Positions 1 through 31,300 of a stretch of DNA of 64,000 nucleotides are shown piece by piece; position 1 is the first letter of the stretch; every line of letters starts with the position of its first letter. The notes below the pieces were generated by a model that was not told where the DNA came from, did not search any database, and saw nothing but the letters and a program-made list of their open reading frames with translations. This stretch comes from Xiphias gladius (lineage: Eukaryota > Chordata > Actinopteri > Istiophoriformes > Xiphiidae): positions 20,884,910 to 20,948,909 of the forward strand of contig NC_053418.1 in assembly GCF_016859285.1 (NCBI RefSeq). The letters run 5' to 3'. A program made the translations under genes and the position numbers.

Positions 1-3000
1 ATTCCCTCAAGGCGTTCCTGAGATATCGTGTTCACAAGAATGGGACAGACATGAGGTCACAGTGACAAGATAGGCAACCATATTAAGCGCCTTGAAGAGG
101 AATTTAGTTTCCTATGCTCCGCTAGACGATGACTGGTAACAGTACGATGCTGAAATCTACACCCAAAATACACATTGGTGAGACCAGAACTCCTTTCTCT
201 GCGTACTGTAGGTTCAAAGAGACGATTTTGTGCATCTTTGGAGAAGCATAATTTCAGGTTCATCCTGGGGGGGGGGGTTGTCTGTAATTCCATGGGAATC
301 CATCCAATAATTATATAGATATATTACTCAAACCCACACATTTTAACCTCACGGTGACACTAGAGGGAAAGTCAGAGGATCAACAAAGCAATTAGTATTC
401 ATTGTCTGGGAATGGCTTTCCAAAATTTAATGTCAATCCATCCAATAAATGCTGAGAAATGCCAGTCGGGACCAAAGTGGTGGCCCAACTGACAGACCAA
501 CATTGCCGTCCCTAGAGCCATGTCAATAGCATGCTTCAAAAAGGGAGGGAAGAAAGGTAAGACGAGACAAACTGAAATAAAGAAATATATTTAAGTCAGA
601 ACAAACTGGATACAAACATGAAAGAAATAACAGATATGAGAGACACAAAACAGATCCACAGTCAATCAGTCAAGCAATTAGTGTAAACTTGACGACTATC
701 AGTCAGACAGGTGGACAGACATACAGAGAGCGATGCAGCACATGATCAGGCAGCCAACAGAAACAGACAGTGAAACATAAAGGCAGAAGGACCTGAGATA
801 CCATCTCGGCGCAGAGTACTGCTTCTTCCCTCTCCAAGTTCAGCCCTTAGGCATGGCCCGGTCTGCTTCTCCTGCTCCCTTCCTCCCTCTTACCACCATA
901 TGGACAGAGCAGCCTACACTCCAGTGTATCTCATCAAACACAACCTCTATGTTCTTTTTTTTTTTTTCGTTCAACAGACGATGAACATATTTTGTCATGT
1001 TTAAAGCAATTTCTCTGCCATCTCTGAGACTTTGGGAGAAACAGTGAATAGTTGGCAATGAGGGGTAATCCTTCTTAATGGAGTCCCCGGCCCTCAGATG
1101 GATTGATGTCCACGCAGCACACAGATCACACAATGACACATTTTATTGTTTTGACAAAAAGGGCTGAAACCTTTATTGTATTTTGAAGTGCTAACTACCC
1201 CCCTCTTTCATTTCACCCCCCCCCCCCCCGTCTGTCTTCCACTGCCTCTTCTTTTCTTTATCTCTTTCTTCTGCCTGTCTGTCTTCAAGAGTGTTTCATC
1301 CTGACCAGTCTGGGATTTTATCACGCTTGCTTTGGTCATTACATCACAGTTATGGAGCTGTTGGTACAGGAAAAATAAGAGATGAAAAAAAGGAAGAGTG
1401 GAAAAAAGCGACAGATGAAATGTAGGTCAGTGGAGATGTGCTTGGGGCAGTTTCTCTCTCTGTTTCTCTCTGTCTCTCTCTCCCTGGGCCACGGCTAAAG
1501 AGGCTAAAAGAGACCGGGGGTGAAAGTGCCTCTCACCCACACCTGCCTCTCTCCTACCTCGCACAGACCGACAGAAGCTCTGACAGTGTTATCTCTTAGA
1601 AAACCACTCTAATGACAGATGCTGAACACTGGGCGTGATGGTAACCGTGTGTGACAGGAATGGCTCTTTTCAGCACTGAGAGGACCGACACTCAATTCTT
1701 CCCATTCGTGAAATGATCAGTTTTCACATTTTCTTAATATTTCACCGAACCTAGCACCTCCAGGAGTTGGTCCAGGGTCAAAGAAGACCTGGTGGGGTTT
1801 CCCCTTCGGCACAGTCAATCAGGGTTTACCCCTATGATGAATACTGTGGTTATGAATGTCGGTACACTGCAGTGATAAAACAGGAACACCATAAAATTGT
1901 CAGGATCATTTGTCCCTGCCTAGCCATGAAAATTCAATAAAAAAGAAAAAAAAAAGCATTGTGTTGCCTCAGCAGTAGCTGTTCAGACATGTAGCAAGTG
2001 AATAAAAATATGTTATCTCATATCTTACAATACATATTATACAATTTTCTACTGTAATTATTCATCATAAGGTGACGCAATTTATGGCACTTAGACTGTA
2101 CATGTGTAAGGCATAGTGAAGTTGTGAAGGGTAAGTCAAAAACCATGACTTTTGACCATAATTTGTGTAAAACAGCATCGCTAACAGGTATAGTTTGTCA
2201 GTCACCTACTTGATGTGTTATGACACATCAAGCAGGTGATGTGTGGTAGGTACACGTAACACTTAGTTATGGATGTAATGTCTCAGTCTGGATGTGGTCT
2301 TAATTTCTGAGCAAGGTTCATGCTGGTTTTAAATCATACAGTAAATTTTCCAATGAAAGATTTCCATGCTCCTGATTGTTAGTCCGTGAAACACACTGAA
2401 AGAATTCATGCACATTGCACTTTACCATACCAAACTGGGAACACGGCTGGGTTCCAAGCTGGTACGTTTAAAATAAGCCTGGAAAATTCAGCCTGGAAAG
2501 ACAATTATCCACCTTCACCATATAAAATTACAAGTACAATAAGTCGAAGTTACGATCAAACATACTGTACACACATTTTAATACCTTGCAGCCTTCAATG
2601 GGTCAGTCATTGTTCAGTACAGTGGTCTAACGTGGACCTACTCTTTCATTTTCCAGGTCAGTATTTCAGTGTTTCTCAGAGAAGGAGAGGACCCCACCCT
2701 GAAAGCCATCCTGGGGACACCTGAGACAACTCATGTCACCTGAGCTGCTCTTCTTTCTGTGACATAATATCTATTAGCCTCTCGCTCTATATATAACCTC
2801 TTACAGGACATATGTAAAGTTTGTATTTTTTTTGTTTTAAATACATATATACTTTTATATTATAATCCTAGTGTAGTGTCATTTACTATAATAACTGTAA
2901 TTCAAGTTGAACAGTAGCATGAGATCATCAGTTGCTGTGGTGATAATATATCCTGCTTTGTGCATTCATCCATACACATATTTACTTATAAGCAATAAAA

Positions 3001-3619
3001 TATTAAAGCCTCATCACTGAAATAAACCAAGACCACTCATAGAGAAGGCACTGATCAATAATCACTCTAAACCTGCCCAATCCTTTTCTTATCTCCGGTG
3101 CTTTCATGATCATGTTTGTAGAATATATATTGTTCGTCTGTGTCAGTCTAAACTCTCTGGGTTAACCCCTTTAAAATTTTTTCATCTTTTTTCACTTCTC
3201 AGCATATTGGAACCACAACCAATAACCCTTTGCACGCCAAAACTAACCTTAACTCAGAAAATTAAGTATACCACCGGTTTTGAGCTTGTCTTCTCTCTGT
3301 CCATTGTAAATTAATTCAGAGTGTTGAGTCAGATGATCCTTTTTGTCCCTTTTTTTAAAAAAAACAAACAAACATACTGCCACGTGTTTCTATAAAAATC
3401 TTCAAACCAATAAAACTGGAATGGGACAAAGAGGAATAAATAACCTCTTCGCACAGAATGTTAGATTTGAGAGCTACATGAGAAAGATAGACTTTTTTCC
3501 GTGCATGCATACAAATTGTCTGAATTGCACAGGGTTGACTAAATGTGTTTGGTGACATTAAAAAACTACTGTGACTGCCTGTGTATTACTGTAAAGGTAG
3601 AGAGCGCTCAAGCTATGTG

Positions 3620-3658
<39 letters not shown>

Positions 3659-4114
3659 TGCAGGCTCCGGGCAGGAGGTTGAGCAGGAGAGAGTGGGAGG
3701 AGCGGAAAGTGCTCCAGTCCAATCCGGGCCGCTGGGTAAAGCCTCTCCTATACGCTCTTCCCTCCCTCAGCCCGCAGAAAACAGTGAAACCCTCCCATAG
3801 AGGTGAGAGCGCAGATGTCATGAGAAACGCGACCACACGACCAGAGCGCAACGACCGACGCACCGACCGAACTCAGCCCGCCTCCCTGCGCCCCGGTCTG
3901 GGATGCTTTTAGCGCAGAGACGCCTCCACTCAGGGCAGCCAGTGGACGTCGACGCCAATCATCTACACTCGTGTCGTTGTTGTTATTTTTAACCGAGGAT
4001 CTTTCCCCCCGCCCGCAACCCCCTCCCCATTTTTTTTAAGTGTTTATGTTTGTTTCTTCATGACTGCTGCTTTGGGAAGCGAGCCTCAGCACCAGCTCCA
4101 GCAACGCCAACACC
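1..4114. other. Non-coding DNA upstream of RORB, including its probable 5'UTR
   Basis: I see no convincing coding exon here. Open frames at 57-293, 840-1139 and 2386-2724 match no family I recognise and lack splice context. The last 450 bases (about 3660-4114) become GC-rich and contain CpGs, as expected for the 5'UTR and core promoter of RORB; no clear TATA box is placed. A (GT)n array lies at 3626-3655. A near-perfect 38-base hairpin at 2202-2239 is reported as a finding. The exact transcription start cannot be fixed from sequence alone. Confidence 0.6.
3626..3655. repeat. (GT)n microsatellite upstream of RORB
   Basis: Fifteen uninterrupted GT units, about 460 bases before the RORB start codon and probably in the promoter or 5'UTR. 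Confidence 0.95.
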
Positions 4115-23208
<19,094 letters not shown>

Positions 23209-24160
23209 CTGCCTGTGGTTCAAATGCATCAAACGGGGCCAGCGCGGGACCAAGAAAATGAGACCACAGCCACATTTGACGAGACGGCAGTGTCGACTAT
23301 GTCATCAACGTGGCGACCACATATTCCCGAGCTCCCCCAGCCTCATTTCAGGCTGGGGGGTGAGGAGTCATCTGCCAGAAACTTACAGTTACCGCCAACA
23401 ATACTAGGAATGTCCAGCACTTATCCCATCCTGTTCACCGATACAGTCTGAAGAATGTATATATAAATGAAACGTGCCCCAAGCCACAACCTGAGTGGGG
23501 CTTCCTCCTGTCTCCTAAACTGAACTGACTGACCAGAAATGTACAGACTTTAAAACATCTAGGAACAATTTTAAGCTGTCAATCTTTAAGAAAAAATGGG
23601 TAAGTTAATTTGTTTTAACTTTGAAAAAAATCTTTTTTTGTTTATTTGGGTTTTTTTCACATGAAGACATTGAGAAGTTGAAGAAGCTGGATGGGGGAGG
23701 GAACTGTGGATTTAGAGAAGCTATTGTAGATATTCTTTTAGTGCAGAGCGGATTCCAGTATTACTTCTTGTTCTGTTAAAATAAGTTAGTCATAATTTAA
23801 ATATACAGCAGCTCACTGTGGCTGACTATACCTTGTCTATGTGTTTTTATTTTATTTGATAGTTTCTTGTGTACAGAATTTGTAAAGTTGAGACTTGTAA
23901 AAGAATATTGGGTAAAAACTGGGAGCCGATTGGGGTTTGTGATATACAGAAGCCTTGTCTGGATTTTGTTCATATGTAAAGAAGGTACTGCATCCTTCTC
24001 ATGAGAACTTATAGAAATGTAAAGAGAGCATATGAAGGATTTAAAAAGAAAATAATGGCTACTACTTTTCAAGGTGAAGATATATACATAAATATTCTAT
24101 TTTGCAAGAAAAAGAATCTGGCAGATTTGCCATCCTATCAATCATTTTTTTTCTCGCTGC

Positions 24161-24179
24161 AATAAATACGTCCAATAAA
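24161..24179 (+). promoter_or_regulatory. RORB: Proximal RORB poly(A) signals (two AATAAA)
   Basis: AATAAA occurs at 24161-24166 and 24174-24179, about 0.95 kb after the RORB stop. Candidate early cleavage site giving a short 3'UTR. Confidence 0.5.
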
Positions 24180-27100
24180 AGCTGGACTGCTTTTGAACAA
24201 TCAACCAGAAACAACCAATCAGAAACTAGGACCTCAAAATGAACCCCACCTCCTCCCAAAGTCCCCTCATCCTGCCCCTTATTTCCTATGTATTAGGGTC
24301 TTGACATGAGATTTCGGCAGATATAAGTGGATAGAAATTCCAGCAACAGAGAAGATTAAACCAAGACAAATTAAAATTTAACTCACAACTTTCCAAACTC
24401 TTTTTAAAGTGTATATGAGCGCTGTACGCCCACATCCCTCATATTACTATTTGCACAATCCAGTCCATTGATGTCAATCACTCCGGGCTGTGAATATGAA
24501 GGACCCTTTTCTCTAAAGAGCAATAACTTTCACACTGCCTTTCTGATCTTACTCCTTTCCTTTCCTCCTCTTCCTATTTTCAGCTGTTCAGAACAGGGTA
24601 GCAGTTTTAACTAGAATGCACTATATTTGACCCGTCATCATTAATTATGTCTAACAATCATCTCTATGGATGGTACTCATTCCACCACAGACTCTGCAGT
24701 GTTTTCAGTGTGACACAGTACGATCTGGGGTTAGGACATAAGACAGAGCACTGACTAAAAGATGTGAAGAAATGCTGATTAGCCTCTAATGATCTTTAAC
24801 AGCATTTAAAGCTGCAATATTGCATTAACAATTCATACAGGAAGCTGTGATAGACAATCACTTTTTCTTTTTTGTTAGTCATTCCATAAATATTAGCACT
24901 TACGGACTGTCGTTTTTTCTGTTGCTTTTCCACATTTATGTTATATTGATTAGGATTTGGCCACTGTGTAAAACAATACTGGTTTTACTGGGCATTTAAA
25001 CCATCTGATCATGTCATTGTGATCGTCTGGCAGTTATTACTATCTTTTGTGGTGAAGGAACAATTTGAACAATCATTGAGGAGACACGTTTTAGGGGTTT
25101 GTGCAGTTCAGCATTTAACCACTAGATGCTCTGTGTGCATTACTTTTGTAAAGAGGTCTATAAAGAGCTTTGACAACTGAGGATCTTCCTTTTAAAATGA
25201 ACTATTTATCAAAATAAGCGACCCACTACACAATATTAGCACAAAATGATTCTGCTGATGGTAAATTTAAAGTTTTTTTACCTAAATCTCTGCAGATCTC
25301 TGTTGGGTTGTCTGATGTTGGCAAGTGTTCATTGCACAGTAGCCAAAGCTCTACACTTGGACCATTAACATTTTCATCCTTCCATACACGTCTTCTCCAT
25401 GTGGTGAGCAAAACGATGTCTAAAGCATGGGGATCGATCATCAATGTTAAACATTAGCGATCTGCTCACATCCATCTGTTCCATGATGTGTCTGTGATCC
25501 CTTCACAGGTTCCTTCCTTTACCCCCCTGAACTGACCCCAGATCAGAGGCCAGTGACTCCTTTAGACAATCACTTGCTCATTAAGGCTCGATGCACTACA
25601 CAGCATCTCTCAGGGAGCAGCTCTTTTTCTGACTTTGCATTAAAAGAGGGTTTAATATTTTTGCAAATTTACAAAAAATTTAATTATAAAAGAATAACTT
25701 TTTAGGATAAAATGGCATACTGTACGCCGCCAGCGTATGCCTGCAATGGAATCTGCCCAGACAAGGCTTTGATAAGTGTGCGTTTGTGTGTATGTGTGTA
25801 TAGAGCATGAATTCACTGGCCAAATCTCTTTAGAACTCAGACTATATGACAAGCATTGTTACGTAGCACAAGAAAAACAAACAAACAAACAAACAAAAAC
25901 AAAAAAAATATATACATATATATATATATACACTGTGTGTCAGTGTGCTCTTGTCACCACTGTGCACTCATCTTTACTGCTTATTTTGCTGCTTTCGGGA
26001 CAGTGAGGGAAGTCCACTAGTAAGCTGTGAATCAAGCGCCATCACAACACCCCTGGGACAGTGAATTCCAACTCTGAATATGAAGTTTTTGTGTGTGATG
26101 TTTTTATTTTCCCTTGTTAGACTGTGAATCAGAGAGGTGGGATGGGGTTGTGAAAGGGGATGTGCTGGCAAGAACGAGTGGCAACGCAACACTGTAAGTA
26201 AGATACTGTAGCAATAAGAACTGGAGGCATTTACTACTGTCATGTTTGCATTGTAAGATTATTTTTTATTTTATTACTATTTACTATTATTATTGTTCTT
26301 ATTATGACTACTATTCTTCTATTACTATTAGCCTATTGTTGTTCTGTTCTATTTGCATGACGTTTCATTGCAATGAAACATTTGGGGCTTATTTGTGTTT
26401 TCTCTTCTCATGATATTGTGGATTTCGTGGGAGGGGTTATTGGCAGGGTGGGCGATGGGTTTCAGGGCAAATTCTACGTCAATTCAATCAGTTCCAAGCA
26501 ATTTTTTTTTTCACAAGCTGAAAGAATTTTTAAATAAAATGCTCATATTTATACACAACCAATTTAAAAATTTGTCGTTGGATTTGAAATGATTTTTTTT
26601 TTCCTCAACCTTTGAATGTGTGAGTTGGTTTAACCAGTCAGTGAACGGCCCTTTTCTGAACTGGCCTTATTGAACCAGATCAGAGACCCTTAACCTGTAG
26701 TGGGAGGGAACAATGTGGGGAGGGTAATCTATTCTGAATGTTATGGAGTACCCAGTTCAGTGTGAGGGGCTGAACTCATCATGCGCCTTTACCACTCCAT
26801 GGACAAAGACTGACATTACAGAGCGCACAGTACTATTTGTCGACAAACTAGTTGTCGTTTTATGTGACGACTCGGACAAATTACGCAGACATTTAATACA
26901 CTTGGTTTGAAATGAGTTTCCTACACTTAGTCAAATACACTCCACCCCAAACCTCCTCCTCCCTTTCCTGAGAAGACCTGTGTGAGCTTGTGTGTGTGTG
27001 TGTGTGTATGTGTGTGTGTTTGTGAGACAAAGAAACAGAGAGACTGAGATGATGTTTGCTCTACCAATGCTTTTTAAACTTTCTAGATGCATTACACATG

Positions 27101-27767
27101 CGTGCAATTGGAGTAGTGTTGAAAATTGTTAATTTATTGTTTAGAATGTCTTTGCGTCCCAGCAAGAGCAAATAAAACAAAATGTAGCAATCTGTAACCG
27201 AAACCTAAAAGGTACTGGCTACAGAACCTCTTTTACACAGGACTAACAAAACAAAACAAAACAAAAAACACAAAAAATGACTTTTTTTCTGTTTTCAAAG
27301 TGCCATAGATAGTGAGGAGAAGAGGGATTGGCAGAGTGGGGCGTAGATGCTTTACTGTGTGAGTTTACTTGAGAAACCAATCAAAAAAAGGGGAACTCCA
27401 CGGAAAATGTGTATTTGATTACACTGACAAACTGTTTTTACATTTTTTGCTTTTTTCATTTGATGAGAGGGGACTCTGCTTGACTCTGAACTCTGACTCT
27501 ACTATAACTCCATGAGCTCTACTGCAGAGTTTTCATTTTCACATGAGAATGAAAGAGTGCCTGTGTGCACACGCATGCATTTGCATTAAAGAGAGCCATG
27601 AACACCCACATATGATGGATCTGACTGGGTTGAAGTTCAGAGCTTTGCAGGGCCCTTGGTGAGTCCTCCTTTGAGATGTATATACAATGTGAAGGTCTGA
27701 AGTGATTTTTGTTAAATTCTATATTTTATCGCTTTTGTAGACATTTTGTTGTGGGAAGAAAAAAAAA

Positions 27768-27773
27768 AATAAA
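27768..27773 (+). promoter_or_regulatory. RORB: Distal RORB poly(A) signal
   Basis: AATAAA after an A-rich tract, with a GT/T-rich stretch downstream (about 27785-27815), the usual layout of a cleavage site. Confidence 0.5.
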
Positions 27774-27844
27774 AGAAATTTTATGGGTGCATTTCTGCCT
27801 TGTTTTTCTGTCTCTCACACACATTGTTTGATACATTGATTTTT

Positions 27845-27856
27845 TTTATTTTATTT
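27845..27856 (-). promoter_or_regulatory. TRPM6: Candidate TRPM6 poly(A) signal
   Basis: Overlapping AATAAA motifs read on the minus strand, about 470 bases after the TRPM6 stop codon and facing the distal RORB signal. Confidence 0.45.
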
Positions 27857-28319
27857 TAGCTAATCGTGGAATTATTTTATCCTGTTAAAATTAATCCATA
27901 ATGTGTAAGTACATAATAATTATACAATTTATTGAGATGGTGTCAATATCAAAACCTTTATAAAACAAAGTACAAAAATTCTCATTTAGACTTGTCAAGT
28001 ATTAAAAAAGAAATCTTTTAACACTATTATGATTCATGAGATACAGCATAATGAGTTACACCTTTTTTATATGAATACTCTGCAACACATCTTTCTTCCT
28101 GACAGTATTTACTGAACATATTAGCATCCTTAGTGCAAATCGTGATGAGTTATCGCTCTTCTATCACCCTGTTTTTACTGTAAAGGTATAATGGGTGATG
28201 CAGGACACAAACACAGTATTTTCTGAGATCATATGTGTGAGTGTTTGTTCGGGCAAACATGTTTAGTACATGTGTTGTTAAAAGTGGGTGTTTTCTTCCC
28301 CTACTTCCTGGGTCAAAGG

Positions 28320-31300
28320 TTACACTGTTTCATCGGCTCCTTGTTCTTCTTTCCCCGATGTCTGCTCTGCCTCACTGCCATTCTCGCAGCTGTCCAGACG
28401 CTTCCTTAAATCTGAACAACAGAAACATCAGTTAGCGAGATGTCGCTCCTATAACACAGTCATTACCACAAGAAAGAGAATACTGACAGGCCTGGGAGGA
28501 AGTCCACGCATCCAGCATGAATAATTTGGTTTGATTTGTTGGAGAAATCTTGGAGAGGACACAAGAAGAGGAAGAGGAAACACAGCGCACCTTTGAAATA
28601 TCAAAACAACTGTGTCTGAATGTTTGTGTTTGTGTGTTTGTTTGCTGGGCTTGTTTGTTTTTGAGCACAGTTTCTTTCCGAGCAGTTATCCTCTAGATGC
28701 CGGTATCATGTCTACCCAGAGACGTTAATTAATAGCTAATCAAAGCTAATGTCTCAGCAGCGCATCGCCAGCACAAAGAAATGATTAATACGTAATCAAA
28801 GGCCGTACAGCACAACGCACAAAGCGGAGCCCACCCCCGTGCCTCAAACACTACTGTTGTTATAGAAATAAACGAACATTCGTGGCTTAATTAGCTGGCT
28901 GTCGGTATGCGCTGTCTTCATTTGAAGTTGTCGGGGATTTATCTCAGAGCCAATGTTGGCCTCCTGAGTGACGACACAGAGGTGACATACAAATACATGC
29001 ATATATACACGTGCAAAACAGAAAAAAAAACACATACTGAGAAAAGAAAATCCTATGTAAATGCTAATCAAGATGTCACACACTCATTTAGACACAAATA
29101 CAGTACTCTCCAAGTATGTGAACAATGTTGATTTGCACATTTTCTCTTTCTCTCACGCAGACGGATTTTGTACATTTCTGACCTTCTAGGCCCAGTCTGC
29201 GGCAGCAGGCGCTGCAAGAGTGTTTCTGCAGGAAACCGTTGATGGCAGCATCTCCAAGGTTATCAGGACCAAAAAGCATCTCACCCCTGCTACCACTGCA
29301 AACAGGGTCAGAGACAGTACGGGAGTAAAGACAGGAAAGATGTTTCATCCGTCTTTCAACAATAAATATTTGAGATAATGTGAATCTGAAAACCAGACCT
29401 CATTAATAATCTTGATGCGTTTGTCAGAAATGTTCATTGTACCTTTGGTCATCTGCCATAATGACAGTTGGATCAGTCAGCTCCTCTCCTACTCCTGTCA
29501 AGAACAGGAATAAATTAAAAAAAAGAACAAATACAGAAAGAAAGAAAGAAAAAAGACAGATACACACTCAGCACCTCACATTTTAGTAAATACACAGGCA
29601 TGCCACAAACATACACAGGGATCTACCTTGTATATCGAGCACCAGCAGCTCCCTGCTTGAGTACTCATAGGTCCAGTGGGAGAACGATAGCAGCACTTCT
29701 TCCAGTGAACAGCAGGGGGTGATCTCTTCTCCTGTGTTGTTGTTGTACTTCCTGAAGTCACCAGACATGTTTCTCTCAATAGTCAGCCACTGGCCATTTG
29801 AATGCCAGAGGACCAGTGAAACATCAAGAAATCTGGTGGATAGGAAAGACAATTACTACATGCACAGACACACACAGTACCATATAGAGGAGGAAACACA
29901 CACACCTTGGTGAGTACTGCATATCATCAGGTTTGACATGGTTGAATACTTGCATCATCTTCTGGGCTGCTCTCTGCTGCTGGATCTCCTTCAGGGATGC
30001 CAGACAGAAAGCCTAATGAAGCTTAAGTTACAGGGAATTTAAAAAATGTGAATATCTACTTAAATAGGTGCAATTTTGCTGATTGCCATTGCCATCGGCT
30101 CTTAGAAATGTGATCAACAACAATTCAGTAATTCCCTGCCTATGTCAATTTTACAGATTTTTAGTACACTTACCCTTAAACAAAGCTGCAGTGCCGTGCT
30201 ACCATGAAAGTACCTCTGCCAGGCACGAACCACCTCTGGCCTGAAGGCTTTGACCACGTATACCAGGCCAGGTCTGAGCACATCCCCTTCTGCCCAGGTA
30301 CACAACACCCTGCAGCCCAGCCGGAGTCCCCCATCCAAAGAGCCTTCCTCACTGGAGAGGGGCTGCAGCATTGCAGACAGGCCTCGTGATGACCAGGAGG
30401 AGACTGTGCTGGATTCAGGGTCAGCATCAGAGGGTACCTCCTCCAGAGAGTAGATGCTTACCTCCTCACCTCCTGCAGAGAATGAGGAAAAAATAAAACA
30501 AGTCCATGGAAAGGTAAGGAAAGAAGTTCAAGAGACATATATCTTTGCAAATTAATAAAGATAATAAAGATAATGAAGATAATAAACAAAAAAATTAGGT
30601 GACTGTCACACCAAAAAAAAAAAGTTACCTAAAATGGAAACAGGAGTGAAGGGGATGGTGTGAGCCAGTCTCATCAGATTGTTTCTCTCCATGGCTGTTA
30701 ACACACAGACACAACACAGTCAAAACTACATAGGAGCTAAAATACAAGTATAATTTCTCATGGAATCCCGCTGATTTAATGAAACACAAATTTTCTGCAT
30801 ATATTGTAATACCTGAATAGTGCGGATACAAATTTTCAGTGGACTGGATCGAGGAGCTCTTGGCTGCAGCAAACAAAATCATCAAAATACAAGTTAAACA
30901 GTTAATCTCACGATAATTAACAAATGAACTACATAAACATATTTTATAGGAAATCTATCCAAACTGCAAGTTCGGAAATACCTTCAGCGGCAATGCCACT
31001 CTGTAAACTGCAACAGAGTCATAAGAAGAATATTTGATTTAATTATTACAATTTCCAGTATTTTGAAATTCACAGATATTATGGTAGGCCAAAAGAAAGG
31101 CAGACTTACGGAGACCTACGGCTCATGGATCTGGCCCAGCTGTTCCATGCTGAATGAGTGGGGCTCCACACATCCTGAAGGTCGGTGCAAAGTTAATCAG
31201 ACCAATCTCGATGACATATCATGCTCTCAATATATCTTATACTTTGTTTCCACAGTTACTACAGTATATTGTCACAATTTACCACAGATTTACCTGGTGG

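Larger units (their letters stand above)
23209..27790 (+). other. RORB: Probable RORB 3'UTR (about 4.6 kb)
   Basis: No coding exon is seen. The stretch is AT-rich, with poly-T tracts and a short (GT)n at about 26991-27020. Candidate poly(A) signals lie at 24161-24166 and 24174-24179 (two AATAAA) and at 27768-27773. A long RORB 3'UTR is known in mammals, which favours the distal site, but the end is inferred. An 18-base perfect palindrome sits at 26362-26379. Confidence 0.55.

Noticed and set aside
840-1139. A 99-codon minus-strand frame in the upstream region
   Set aside because: No recognisable domain and a lysine run from a poly-T tract; no splice or promoter context. Most likely chance.
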